From assembly GCF_029760915.1 (NCBI RefSeq), contig NZ_CP121685.1, positions 186,001-250,000 on the forward strand: a stretch of 64,000 nt of DNA. Reading direction: 5' to 3'. Position 1 is the first letter of the stretch; each line of letters opens with the position of its first letter. A program made the translations under genes and the position numbers. Of the stretch, positions 1 through 9,079 are shown piece by piece. The notes below the pieces were generated by a model. It was not told the origin of the DNA and made no database searches. It saw nothing but the letters and a program-made list of their open reading frames with translations. This DNA comes from Olleya sp. YS. Lineage in GTDB: Bacteria > Bacteroidota > Bacteroidia > Flavobacteriales > Flavobacteriaceae.

Positions 1-1013
1 CACTAAACGTTGGTCGTATAAAATTAGCTGCTGCATGTTTAGATTCTCAAAGACGAATTTTAACAACTGCTGTTAATTATGCTAACGAGCGTAAACAATT
101 TAAAACGCCTATTGCAGACTTCGGTGCTATTAAAACCAAATTAGCAGAAATGGCTGCTAGTGCTTATGCTGGAGAGTCTGCAACGTACAGAGCTGCAAAA
201 AATATAGAAGACAGAATAGCTTTAAGAGTTGCTGGTGGAAACACACATCAAGAAGCAGAATTAAAAGGTGTTGAAGAATATGCAATAGAATGTTCTATCT
301 TAAAAGTTGCAGTGTCTGAAGATGTACAGAATTGTGCAGATGAAGGAATCCAAATATTTGGAGGAATGGGATTCTCTGAAGAAACACCAATGGAAGCAGC
401 TTGGAGAGACGCACGTATCGCTCGTATTTACGAAGGTACTAATGAGATAAACCGAATGTTAGCGGTTGGAATGCTTGTTAAAAAAGCAATGAAAGGGCAT
501 GTTGACCTATTAGGCCCAGCTCAAGCAGTTCAGGAAGAATTAATGGGTATACCATCTTTTGACACACCTGATTACTCTGAATTATTTTCAGAAGAAAAAG
601 AAATGATTAAAAAGCTAAAAAAGACCTTTTTAATGGTTGCTGGTGGAGCAGTTCAAAAATACGGACCACAATTAGAAGATCACCAACAGTTATTAATAGC
701 AGCTGCAGATATTTTAATTGAAATCTATATGGCAGAATCTGCAATTTTAAGAACAGAGAAAAACGCAAAACGTTTTGGTGAAGAAGCACAATCTGCACAA
801 ATCGCTATGGCTAAATTATACTTATACCACGCAGTAGATACTGTTGAAGAAAAAGGAAAAGAAAGTATTATTTCTTTTGCAGAAGGTGATGAGCAACGTA
901 TGATGCTAATGGGTCTTAAGCGTTTTACAAAATATGCTAACTATCCAGATATCGTAGATTTACGTATTGAAATAGCAGAAAAAGTTAAAGCAGAAAACAA
1001 ATACTGCTTTTAA
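1..1013 (+). CDS. Acyl-CoA dehydrogenase, C-terminal part (5' end outside window)
   Basis: The reading frame is open from the first bases of the window and ends at a TAA at 1011-1013, so the start lies upstream. The visible part holds the C-terminal helical domain of acyl-CoA dehydrogenases: an early stretch RKQFKTPIADF, then QIFGGMGFSEETPMEAAWRD and the signature RIYEGTNEINR, which in this family lies near the FAD and the acyl chain. A further helical extension of about 180 residues follows, as in the roughly 600-residue bacterial forms. The expected role is the first oxidation step of fatty-acid beta-oxidation in the cytoplasm. A strong terminator follows. The family call is firm; the chain-length specificity cannot be read from the sequence. 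Confidence 0.93.
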   Translation, partial: LNVGRIKLAAACLDSQRRILTTAVNYANERKQFKTPIADFGAIKTKLAEMAASAYAGESATYRAAKNIEDRIALRVAGGNTHQEAELKGVEEYAIECSILKVAVSEDVQNCADEGIQIFGGMGFSEETPMEAAWRDARIARIYEGTNEINRMLAVGMLVKKAMKGHVDLLGPAQAVQEELMGIPSFDTPDYSELFSEEKEMIKKLKKTFLMVAGGAVQKYGPQLEDHQQLLIAAADILIEIYMAESAILRTEKNAKRFGEEAQSAQIAMAKLYLYHAVDTVEEKGKESIISFAEGDEQRMMLMGLKRFTKYANYPDIVDLRIEIAEKVKAENKYCF

Positions 1014-1041
1014 TAGTTAAGTTTTAGTTTTAATTACCCCT

Positions 1042-1074
1042 AAAAAAGCTGTTTTATAATGAAACAGCTTTTTT
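1042..1074 (+). terminator. Rho-independent terminator after acyl-CoA dehydrogenase
   Basis: The arms AAAAAAGCTGTTT and AAACAGCTTTTTT flank a short AT loop and end in a T run. This closes the acyl-CoA dehydrogenase transcript. Confidence 0.85.
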
Positions 1075-1085
1075 ATTTCGTTAAA

Positions 1086-1111
1086 AAAACCACCCTTGTT
1101 GGAGTGGTTTT
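1086..1111 (+). terminator. Second hairpin with T-rich end before the M28 peptidase
   Basis: AAAACCAC and GTGGTTTT form an 8-bp stem around a 10-nt loop, 12 bases after the first terminator. It may be a back-up terminator or a hairpin in the leader of the next gene. Confidence 0.5.
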
Positions 1112-1146
1112 CTAATTTTCATTAATTTAGAAGAAAATTAGTCAAA

Positions 1147-2478
1147 ATGAAAAAATTAATACTCCCTATACTCCTACTTTCAATTTCAGTTTCCTTAGCT
1201 CAAACTAATCAAAAAATATATGATATAATCGAATCTGTTTCAGCAGAACGAATCGAGAAAAACATACAAACATTAGTCGATTTTGGTACTAGGAATACGT
1301 TTAGTGATACTATCTCAGAAACCAGAGGGATTGGTGCAGCACGACGTTGGATAAAATCGGAATTTGAAACCATTTCCAAAAACTGTAATAACTGCTTAAA
1401 CACGTTTTATCAAAAAGATTTTGTGACTAAAGAGGGGAATCGTCGTGTGCCTCATGATGCTTGGATAGTTAATGTTGTTGCTATTCAAAAAGGAACAAAA
1501 TATCCAAATCGCTACATTATTATAAGTGGTGATATCGACTCCAGAGGTAGTGATACTATGGAGTTTACTAAAGATGCTCCAGGCGCAAACGATAATGCTT
1601 CTGGCATGGCAGGAACTATTGAAGCTGCTAGAGTACTGTCAAAATATAAATTTGAAAACAGCATTGTTTATGTTGGTTTATCTGGTGAAGAACAAGGATT
1701 ATTTGGTGGTGCAGGATTAGCAAAATATGCTCAAGAACAAGGATGGGACATTATTGGAATTTTAAATAACGACATGATAGGAAACATCAAAGGTGTAGAT
1801 GGCGTAATAGATAATCGCACATTTAGAATTTTCTCAGAACCTGTTCCTCCTACCGAAACTGAACGCGAACGTACTTTAAGACGTTTTTATGGTGGTGAAA
1901 TTGATGGAATATCGCGTCAACTAGCACGCTATGTGCATAAAAACGTAAAAACCTACATGCCTGAAATGAATCCGATGATGGTTTACCGATTAGATCGCTT
2001 TGGACGTGGTGGACACCATAGACCGTTTAACGACTTAGGATTTGCTGGAATCAGAATCATGGAAGCTCATGAAAATTACACACAACAACATCAAGATATT
2101 AGAGAAGAAGATGGTATACAATATGGAGATGTCATAGAGCATGTTAATTTTGATTACGCCAAAAAATTAACAGCAGTTAACGCCATAAATTTAGCTAGCT
2201 TAGCTTGGGCACCTCCTGCTCCTAAAACAGTTGCTATTGGTGGTATTGTTGAACCTTCAGTTAAACTTAAATGGGATAAAGTAGAAGGTGCAGTTGGTTA
2301 TAAAATTTATTGGCGTGACACCACCTCTCCTACTTGGGATAACAGTCGTTATGTTGGTGATGTATCAGAATTTATGCTAGATGGTATTGTTATTGATAAC
2401 TATTTCTTTGGGATTGCTTCTGTAGGTAAAGACGGTTTTGAAAGTCCAGTTGTATTTCCTAATAAAATCTTTAGATAA
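1147..2478 (+). CDS. Secreted M28-family zinc peptidase with C-terminal Fn3-like domain
   Basis: A Sec signal peptide covers about residues 1-19 (cleavage after SLA). The M28 aminopeptidase core is visible: GDIDS (128-132), PGANDNASG (145-153), GEEQGLFG (EE at 181-182) and NNDMIG (Asp209), with a His-rich segment at 308-315 that should supply the last ligand. The first metal ligand, usually His in an HxD motif, is Asp129 here (DxD). The last 90 residues read like a fibronectin type III module, beginning near AVGYKIYWRD. The protein probably cleaves peptides in the periplasm or outside the cell. It lies 6 bases upstream of an M1 peptidase gene, so the two are probably co-transcribed for peptide use. 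Confidence 0.9.
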   Translation: MKKLILPILLLSISVSLAQTNQKIYDIIESVSAERIEKNIQTLVDFGTRNTFSDTISETRGIGAARRWIKSEFETISKNCNNCLNTFYQKDFVTKEGNRRVPHDAWIVNVVAIQKGTKYPNRYIIISGDIDSRGSDTMEFTKDAPGANDNASGMAGTIEAARVLSKYKFENSIVYVGLSGEEQGLFGGAGLAKYAQEQGWDIIGILNNDMIGNIKGVDGVIDNRTFRIFSEPVPPTETERERTLRRFYGGEIDGISRQLARYVHKNVKTYMPEMNPMMVYRLDRFGRGGHHRPFNDLGFAGIRIMEAHENYTQQHQDIREEDGIQYGDVIEHVNFDYAKKLTAVNAINLASLAWAPPAPKTVAIGGIVEPSVKLKWDKVEGAVGYKIYWRDTTSPTWDNSRYVGDVSEFMLDGIVIDNYFFGIASVGKDGFESPVVFPNKIFR

Positions 2479-2484
2479 TAAAAA

Positions 2485-4128
2485 ATGAAAAACACACCAT
2501 TTTCTTTAATTATGTTAGCTTTTTTGATGGCTAATACAATGTTTGCACAATTACTTCAAGAGAAAGAAAATTTTACAAGACAAGACACATTACGTGGCAG
2601 TATTACACCTGAGCGAGACTGGTGGGATTTAACGTATTATCATTTAGATATTACAGTCAGCCCAGACGACAAAACCATTTCGGGAGAAAACACCATTCAG
2701 TATAAAGTATTACAACCAAACCAAATTTTACAAATCGATTTGCAACCACCTCTAGTATTAACTAAAGTGACTCAAAACGGAAAATCGTTAGACATAAAAC
2801 ATGATGGAAATGCGCATTTTGTAACACTAAAAGATCAGCAACACATTGGTGACATAAATAGTGTTATAGCTTATTATGAAGGAACACCTCGAGAAGCAGT
2901 TCGCGCTCCTTGGGATGGTGGGATTTCTTGGAAAAAGGACAATAATGGAAATCATTTTGTAGCCTCGTCCTGTCAAGGTTTAGGAGCCAGCGTATGGTGG
3001 CCAAACAAAGATCATATGTATGACGAAGTTGATAGTATGCTAATAAGCGTAGAAGTGCCAAAAGGATTAACCAATGTATCTAATGGGAGACTTAGAAACG
3101 TTAAAGAAAAAGAAAACTCAACTACATTTCATTGGTTTGTAAGTAATCCAATTAATAATTATGGTGTAAATATTAATATTGGTGATTACGAAAATTTCTC
3201 AGAAGTTTATAAAGGTGAAAAAGGCGATCTGGATCTCAATTATTATGTTCTAAAAGACAATCTTGATAAAGCCAAAGAACACTTTAAAGACGCACCAAAA
3301 ATGATGAAAGCATTTGAGCATTGGTTTGGACCTTACCCTTTTTATGAAGATAGCTTTAAGCTTGTCGAAGTGCCTTATTTAGGTATGGAGCATCAAAGCT
3401 CTGTTACCTATGGAAACCAATATAAGAAAGGCTATTTAGGTAACGATTTATCAAGAACTGGTTGGGGTTTAAAATTCGATTTTATTATTATTCACGAAGC
3501 TGGACACGAGTGGTTTGCTAATAATATAACTAACGTAGATATTGCAGACATGTGGATTCATGAAGGATTTACAGCCTATTCTGAAAATTTATTTTTAGAT
3601 TATTATTATGGAAAAGAAGCATCTGCAGACTATGTAATAGGTACACGTGCAAATATTCAAAATGATAAACCTTTAATTGGTAAATACAATGTCAATAATG
3701 AAGGCTCTAGCGATATGTATTACAAAGGTGCTAATATGTTGCATACTTTACGACAGTTAGTGGATGATGATAAAAAATGGCGACAGATTTTAAGAGGTTT
3801 AAATTCAAACTTCTATCATCAAACCGTTACTACAAAACAAATTGAAAACTATATAGCAGAACAATCTGGCTTAGAGCTGAAAGGCTTTTTTAATCAGTAT
3901 TTAAGAAGTACAAAAATCCCTGTTTTAGAATATAAAATTGAAGATAAAAAGCTCACTTATAAATGGAATAATATTGTTGAAGATTTTAAAATGCCAATAC
4001 AAGTTGAAATTGATGGACAAACACAATGGATTAACCCTTCATCAAAAAATCAAACTTTAAAATTAAAATCTAAAATTCCTGAAATCAAAATAGATAGAGA
4101 TTTTTATATCGAAGTGAAAGCAATTTAA
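2485..4128 (+). CDS. Secreted M1-family metallopeptidase (aminopeptidase N-like)
   Basis: An N-terminal signal peptide (about residues 1-22, ending MFAQ) is followed by the beta-rich N-domain and the gluzincin catalytic domain. The zinc site HEAGH is at 337-341, and the third ligand Glu360 lies in WIHEGF at the family's usual spacing of 18 residues. The substrate-recognition motif reads GMEH (300-303), where many M1 enzymes have GAMEN or GMEN. At 547 residues it is shorter than full aminopeptidase N (about 850) and lacks the long C-terminal helical domain. It probably removes N-terminal residues from imported or extracellular peptides together with the upstream M28 enzyme. The next gene starts one base after its stop. 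Confidence 0.92.
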   Translation: MKNTPFSLIMLAFLMANTMFAQLLQEKENFTRQDTLRGSITPERDWWDLTYYHLDITVSPDDKTISGENTIQYKVLQPNQILQIDLQPPLVLTKVTQNGKSLDIKHDGNAHFVTLKDQQHIGDINSVIAYYEGTPREAVRAPWDGGISWKKDNNGNHFVASSCQGLGASVWWPNKDHMYDEVDSMLISVEVPKGLTNVSNGRLRNVKEKENSTTFHWFVSNPINNYGVNINIGDYENFSEVYKGEKGDLDLNYYVLKDNLDKAKEHFKDAPKMMKAFEHWFGPYPFYEDSFKLVEVPYLGMEHQSSVTYGNQYKKGYLGNDLSRTGWGLKFDFIIIHEAGHEWFANNITNVDIADMWIHEGFTAYSENLFLDYYYGKEASADYVIGTRANIQNDKPLIGKYNVNNEGSSDMYYKGANMLHTLRQLVDDDKKWRQILRGLNSNFYHQTVTTKQIENYIAEQSGLELKGFFNQYLRSTKIPVLEYKIEDKKLTYKWNNIVEDFKMPIQVEIDGQTQWINPSSKNQTLKLKSKIPEIKIDRDFYIEVKAI

Positions 4129-4129
4129 A

Positions 4130-4702
4130 ATGGAGCTTCAAGAATATTACTTCGAATCTGATACAGAATGGCGCGAATGGTTACATGTTAATCACACAAA
4201 CGATGAAGGCATTTACCTTATCTTTTATAAAGTAGGTCATAAAAACAAAAGCATGCGCTGGGAAGAAGCAGTAAAAGTCGCCTTGTGTTATGGCTGGATT
4301 GATAGTACTGTAAAAAGTTTAGGTAACGGAAAACGTAGACAATATTTTTGTAAGCGTAATCCAAAAAGTGTTTGGAGCGCACTTAACAAAAAGTACATTA
4401 AAGAATTAGAAGCTAAAAATTTAATGCATCCAAGTGGTTATGCTATTATCGAAATTGGTAAACAAAATGGTAGTTGGACAGCTTTAGATGATGTTGAAAA
4501 TGGTATTGTTCCAGAAGCATTACAACATGCTTTTGATGCTAATCCTGTAGCATTTGAAAACTACAACAACTTTGCACCTTCTTACAGAAAAAGCTATTTG
4601 TATTGGTTAAATCAAGCTAAACGTGAGACAACTAGACAAAAAAGAATCGCAGAGATTATAAAACTTTGCGAAGCCAATATTAAATCCAGAAGTAATTGGT
4701 AA
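4130..4702 (+). CDS. YdeI/OmpD-associated family protein
   Basis: This 190-residue protein has no signal peptide. It carries the family pattern EWREWL near the start, then KSMRWEEAVKVALCYGWIDS, the basic segment RRQYFCKRNPKSVWSALNKK, and a C-terminal OmdA-like helix with YLYWLNQAKRETTRQKRI. Family members are often labelled bacteriocin-protection or OmpD-associated, but their molecular activity is not established. It starts one base after the M1 peptidase stop and is probably translationally coupled to it. Its stop lies 3 bases from the end of the opposing LytTR gene. A second, distant relative lies at 16258-16743. Confidence 0.85.
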   Translation: MELQEYYFESDTEWREWLHVNHTNDEGIYLIFYKVGHKNKSMRWEEAVKVALCYGWIDSTVKSLGNGKRRQYFCKRNPKSVWSALNKKYIKELEAKNLMHPSGYAIIEIGKQNGSWTALDDVENGIVPEALQHAFDANPVAFENYNNFAPSYRKSYLYWLNQAKRETTRQKRIAEIIKLCEANIKSRSNW

Positions 4703-4705
4703 TAG

Positions 4706-5434
4706 CTAAAACATTAATTTTTTAATATTATCCATATAGCCTCTACTGACTCTTAGTACGTCACCATTAAGCATAGTTACATCATAGCTCTTAGTATATT
4801 TATTAAGTTCTTTGACCTTGTTTAAATTAATTATTGAGGAACGATGCACTCTTATGAATATAGTATTATTTAGTTTTTCTTCCAATGTAGATATGCCATA
4901 ATTACTTAAATATGTTTTGTTATCTACTATTATTTTAGAGTAATCACCATAAGCCTCAATCCTTACAACATCTTCCAAAGCAATGGTCACCAATTTATTT
5001 TGGCTTTGTACTAAAATACGTTCTGGTGACTTAGTAGTTTCTAATAACAAACTTTCTGCTAAGGGTCTAGCTTTATTAGTATGGTTACTTTTATTAGATT
5101 TTTCAACAGCTACTTTAAAACGATCTTTAGTATAAGGTTTTAAAAGATAGTCTATAGCATGTACCTCAAACGCTTTTAAAGCATATTGATCATAAGCAGT
5201 AGAGAAAATAATTTGTGGCAATTCTTCTAAATGTGTCAAAACATCAAAGCCAGTCATTCCTGGCATTTGGATATCTAAAAAGACCAGATCTGGTTTAAAC
5301 TCGTTTATAATCTTTACTGCATCTACTCCATTATTGGCTTCACCTAACAATACTAAATCTGGAAAGTCTTCAAGATACTCTTTAATTAATTGTCTACCAG
5401 CAGCTTCGTCGTCTATGATAATTACTTTCCTCAT
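4706..5434 (-). CDS. LytTR-family response regulator
   Basis: The receiver domain (about residues 1-120) has acidic residues IIDDE at 7-10, the phosphoacceptor Asp54 in VFLDIQMPG, and a conserved Lys in LLKPY. A LytTR DNA-binding domain follows at about 140-240, with FIRVHRSSIINLNKV and RVSRGYMDNIKKL. The start overlaps the stop of the upstream kinase gene by 4 bases (ATGA), so the two are co-translated. It should bind direct repeats in promoters; a strong candidate is the repeat at 6537-6568, between this operon and the divergent receptor gene. The 242-residue length is normal for the family. Confidence 0.95.
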   Translation of the reverse strand: MRKVIIIDDEAAGRQLIKEYLEDFPDLVLLGEANNGVDAVKIINEFKPDLVFLDIQMPGMTGFDVLTHLEELPQIIFSTAYDQYALKAFEVHAIDYLLKPYTKDRFKVAVEKSNKSNHTNKARPLAESLLLETTKSPERILVQSQNKLVTIALEDVVRIEAYGDYSKIIVDNKTYLSNYGISTLEEKLNNTIFIRVHRSSIINLNKVKELNKYTKSYDVTMLNGDVLRVSRGYMDNIKKLMF

Positions 5435-6492
5435 ATTTCAAAACTGATTTTTAAACCTTTAGGAGTGTTGTTTGATAACTTTAAAGTGGTATTATACATT
5501 TTTTCTAAACGTAATCTTGTATTTGTCAAACCAATACCCTTATTAAAAACCGCTTCTTTATTTTCAACTCCAATTCCAGTATCAGAAATTTCAAATGCTA
5601 ATTGATTGTTTTTCTTTTTTATTGAAATAGTAATAGTTCCTCCTTCAATCAAAGACGATAAGCCATGTTTTATTGAATTTTCTACCAAAGGTTGTAATAG
5701 CATTGGAGGTATTAATTCATCTTTAATATGGTCCTCAACTTCAATGTTAACATGAAGCCTATCCTGAAAACGTTCTTTTTCTAAAGCCAAATACTTTTTG
5801 ACAAATTCTAATTCTTCTTTGATGGTTACTTTTTCGACTTGAGATGCTTTAAGTTGATATCTAAACAAGTCTGATAACTCAGCAATCATATGTCGTGTTT
5901 TTTCGTTTTCAGCTGGTACTGATGCACTAATGGTGTTAAAAATATTATATAAAAAGTGTGGATTTAATTGGGCTTTAATAGCTGATAATTCACTTTTCAA
6001 TGCAGCAGTTTTTAACTCGCCTTCAATTTTTAACTTTTGTTGATTTTCTTTAAAGTAGCGATAGGCAAAAAAACACCCAAACTGAATCATCATAAATAGT
6101 GATGGAATGTACCAATCCCAAACTGCACCCGCACCTCCTAAGTGCCAAATACCTATACTATCAAGAAAAACATATCTAGATTCTCTAATTATAAATACAA
6201 TTATGGGAATTAACAGTACCACAACACCTATTTGAACTATAGTTTTTTTACGTTTTAAAAGGTGAACACCAATAAACCAAATAAATATTGACGCTATAAA
6301 ATAAAATACGTATTGCATACCAGACATGTACCAATAGTCTCTAAGTTTAGCCCATCCCCAAAAACCTTCTGATGCATAATTATTTGCACTATACCATAAT
6401 ACAATTCTGTACAAAACTGAAAAGAACAGATAGAATAGAAAAATTATTATAATTTCTGTTTTAGTTATTTTTTTCATTTTTAAAAGTTTCAT
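5431..6492 (-). CDS. LytS-like sensor histidine kinase
   Basis: The N-terminal third holds several hydrophobic segments (about residues 13-30, 50-70, 78-100 and 115-140), then a short coiled coil and the His_kinase domain with the phospho-His motif LNPHFLYNIFNT. The ATPase part shows the N box LLQPLVENSIKHGL, the G1 box DTGIGV and the G2 box GIGLTNTRLRLEKM. It should phosphorylate the LytTR regulator encoded immediately downstream (4-base overlap). The ATG at 6492 is preferred over a TTG one codon upstream; an ATG at 6477 (MKKITKTEI) is also possible. The signal sensed is unknown, and the membrane part has no recognisable ligand domain. Confidence 0.93.
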   Translation of the reverse strand: MKLLKMKKITKTEIIIIFLFYLFFSVLYRIVLWYSANNYASEGFWGWAKLRDYWYMSGMQYVFYFIASIFIWFIGVHLLKRKKTIVQIGVVVLLIPIIVFIIRESRYVFLDSIGIWHLGGAGAVWDWYIPSLFMMIQFGCFFAYRYFKENQQKLKIEGELKTAALKSELSAIKAQLNPHFLYNIFNTISASVPAENEKTRHMIAELSDLFRYQLKASQVEKVTIKEELEFVKKYLALEKERFQDRLHVNIEVEDHIKDELIPPMLLQPLVENSIKHGLSSLIEGGTITISIKKKNNQLAFEISDTGIGVENKEAVFNKGIGLTNTRLRLEKMYNTTLKLSNNTPKGLKISFEI

Positions 6493-6536
6493 CAAATTTA
6501 AAAATACACTTTAATATTTAATATTACATATCGCTG

Positions 6537-6602
6537 AGTTGTCCTATTTTAAGTTTAGTTGTCCTATTCCCATTTAACTGCTTATAGTTCAATTGGACGA
6601 TT
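6537..6602. promoter_or_regulatory. 12-bp direct repeat, candidate LytTR operator
   Basis: AGTTGTCCTATT occurs exactly at 6537-6548 and again at 6557-6568, start to start 20 bp, about two helical turns. A 9-of-12 match in the opposite orientation is at 6591-6602 (AATTGGACGATT). LytTR regulators classically bind two 9-bp direct repeats spaced by about 12 bp. The site lies between a LytTR operon and a divergent outer-membrane receptor gene, so it could control either or both. Binding is inferred, not shown. Confidence 0.55.
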
Positions 6603-6658
6603 CTGGATTTTATAAAATTGTTTTTCTCTAGATATTTGTATCAACAAAAACAAGTATC

Positions 6659-9061
6659 ATGAAAAATCTATTGATAATATTGGCAACATCACTTATAAGT
6701 ATAACAGTTGTCGCTCAACAAGGCGTAAAAGGAAAAGTAGTAGACGACCAATCACTTCCAATACCTGCAACAGTTGTATCTATTTACACTTTAAACAAAG
6801 AAAAATTTGTTAAAGCTGGTATTACAGAAGATAACGGAAACTTCGTAATAAGTACTATAGAAAATGGAACTTATATCATTGAAATTTCCAGCTTAGGGTT
6901 TAAAACCTATCTATCAGATAGTTTCAAAATTGATAACAACGTTAAGGATTTTAATACTATAGTCATGTCTACTGACACAGAGACATTGGATGAAGTAGTT
7001 ATAGAAGTAGAAAAACCAATGGTACAAGTTTTAGCAGATAAAACAGTGTTTAATGTACAAAACACGATAAGCGCTACAGGAGATTCTGGGTTTGAATTAC
7101 TTCGTAAAGCTCCTGGAGTTTTAATTGATAATAATGACTCTATAATTGTTGAAGGTAAAGCTGGTGTGCTAGTTTATATAGACGATAAACCTTCAGTTTT
7201 AAGAGGCGAGGATTTGGTAAACTACCTTAAAACAATTCAAGCTACAGATATTGATGCTATTGAAATTATCACACAACCCTCGTCAAAATACGATGCAGAA
7301 GGTAATGCTGGCATCATTAATATTAAATTTAAAAGAGATAAAAGTCTTGGAACTAATGGTAGTATTTCTAGCGGAATAACCTATGGCGATTTTGGTAGAT
7401 ACAACACGTCTGTATCATTTAATAATAGGAATAAAAAAACAAGTTTGTATGGATCATTCAGCAATAGTTTTGGAGACAGTTTTGGATTTATAAACCTGTA
7501 TCGTACGCAAAATAACACCATTTTTGATGCTAAAACAGAAAGCGTTTATGGTAACAATAATAACAATGCTAGGATAGGTTTTGATTACTACGCCAATAAA
7601 AAATCAACTTTTGGTGTCATACTTACAGGTAATTTTAGTGATAATAATAACGAATCCAATTCCAGAACGCCTATAACACCTCAAGGTAATCAAACTCCAA
7701 CAGAAGTTTTAGTTGCAGGCAGTTTTACAGATAATACATCTTCCAACCTATATTCTAATTTTAACTATAGATTTAAAACCGAAAAGGATTTGTCACTTAA
7801 CATAGATGTAGATTTTGGTAAATATGGAAATGATCGAACCAACCTACAACCTAACCAATATTTTAATGGTGATGAAACACAATTAATAAGTGAGACTATT
7901 AATTACATGATAACACCAATAGACATTAATATTTTTACAGCTAAAGCTGATTTTGAAACCTCTTTTTTAAAAGGAAAAATTGGACTTGGTGTTAAATACT
8001 CTAAAATAAATACAGACAATCAGTTTGATTTTTACAATAGAATAAATGGGCAAGATATTCTAAATGAAGATCGCACAAACGATTTTAATTATGACGAACG
8101 TATCAATGCAGCCTATTTTAATTATAATAGAAGCTTTGAAAAATTAAATGTTCAACTAGGTATGCGAGTTGAGCAAACACAGTCTGATGGTATTTTAACA
8201 AGTACTCAAAACACAGAAAATGATAGAGTAAAAAGAAAATATACCAATTGGTTTCCAAGTGGAGGAATAACTTATCAAGTGAATCAAAAAAATAGTCTTG
8301 CCTTAACTTACAGCAAGCGTATTGCTAGACCTAACTACAGAAGTTTAAATCCGTTTGAGTATAATATAGATGAATTATCTTTTAGTAAAGGAAACCCTTT
8401 TCTACAACCACAATACACAGATAATTTAAAATTATCTCACACTTTTAATTATAGATTAAACACATCTATAAGCTATAGTTTTGTTAAAGATTTTTCTGCA
8501 CAAGTGACAGAAGCAGTCGGAGAAGACAAAAACTTCTTAACTTCAAGAAACGTAGCCAACCAAAAGATATTTAACTTAGGTATTTCGTATCCAACCAAAT
8601 TTAATGATTGGTGGAGTATTTACTTTAGTGTAAATGCGTTTAAAAGTATTTACGAAGCTACTAACCCAGATTTTATCTCTACAGAGCAAAACACCTTAAG
8701 CTTATATGCGCAAAACACATTTACGTTACCAAAAGGATTCAAAGCAGAAGTGTCAGGTTGGTACAGCTCGCCTTCAGTTTGGGGAGGAACCTACCAAACC
8801 AAAAGTTTAGGCTCGTTAAATTTAGCCATTCAAAAAAAGTTTATAGACAACAAGCTAACTGCTAGATTAGCTTTTAATGATGTATTATTTACATCTCCTT
8901 GGCGTGGTGACACGCAATTTGGAGATTTAGTTATCCTAGGAAATGGTGGTGGTGACAGTAGACAAATAAGATTTAACTTATCCTATAATTTTGGTAGAGA
9001 TGATGTAAAAAAAGCAAGAAAAAGAAATACAGGTCTTGAAGACGAAAAAAACAGAATTTAA
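6659..9061 (+). CDS. Outer-membrane beta-barrel / TonB-dependent receptor-like protein
   Basis: The protein has a signal peptide (about 1-20), then a carboxypeptidase-like regulatory domain (about 22-105, starting GVKGKVVDDQ), a plug-like region (FELLRKAPGVLIDNN, IEIITQPSSKYDAEGNAGIINIKFK) and a long barrel region ending NLSYNFGRDDV. This is the OMP_b-brl_3 type of the TonB-dependent receptor superfamily, about 800 residues as expected. No TonB box was identified. The substrate is unknown. It is divergent from the LytS/LytTR pair, with the 12-bp repeat element about 90-120 bases upstream of the start, which suggests control by that system. A small secreted protein follows after 18 bases. Confidence 0.88.
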   Translation: MKNLLIILATSLISITVVAQQGVKGKVVDDQSLPIPATVVSIYTLNKEKFVKAGITEDNGNFVISTIENGTYIIEISSLGFKTYLSDSFKIDNNVKDFNTIVMSTDTETLDEVVIEVEKPMVQVLADKTVFNVQNTISATGDSGFELLRKAPGVLIDNNDSIIVEGKAGVLVYIDDKPSVLRGEDLVNYLKTIQATDIDAIEIITQPSSKYDAEGNAGIINIKFKRDKSLGTNGSISSGITYGDFGRYNTSVSFNNRNKKTSLYGSFSNSFGDSFGFINLYRTQNNTIFDAKTESVYGNNNNNARIGFDYYANKKSTFGVILTGNFSDNNNESNSRTPITPQGNQTPTEVLVAGSFTDNTSSNLYSNFNYRFKTEKDLSLNIDVDFGKYGNDRTNLQPNQYFNGDETQLISETINYMITPIDINIFTAKADFETSFLKGKIGLGVKYSKINTDNQFDFYNRINGQDILNEDRTNDFNYDERINAAYFNYNRSFEKLNVQLGMRVEQTQSDGILTSTQNTENDRVKRKYTNWFPSGGITYQVNQKNSLALTYSKRIARPNYRSLNPFEYNIDELSFSKGNPFLQPQYTDNLKLSHTFNYRLNTSISYSFVKDFSAQVTEAVGEDKNFLTSRNVANQKIFNLGISYPTKFNDWWSIYFSVNAFKSIYEATNPDFISTEQNTLSLYAQNTFTLPKGFKAEVSGWYSSPSVWGGTYQTKSLGSLNLAIQKKFIDNKLTARLAFNDVLFTSPWRGDTQFGDLVILGNGGGDSRQIRFNLSYNFGRDDVKKARKRNTGLEDEKNRI

Positions 9062-9079
9062 TAATTAAAAATAAAAACT

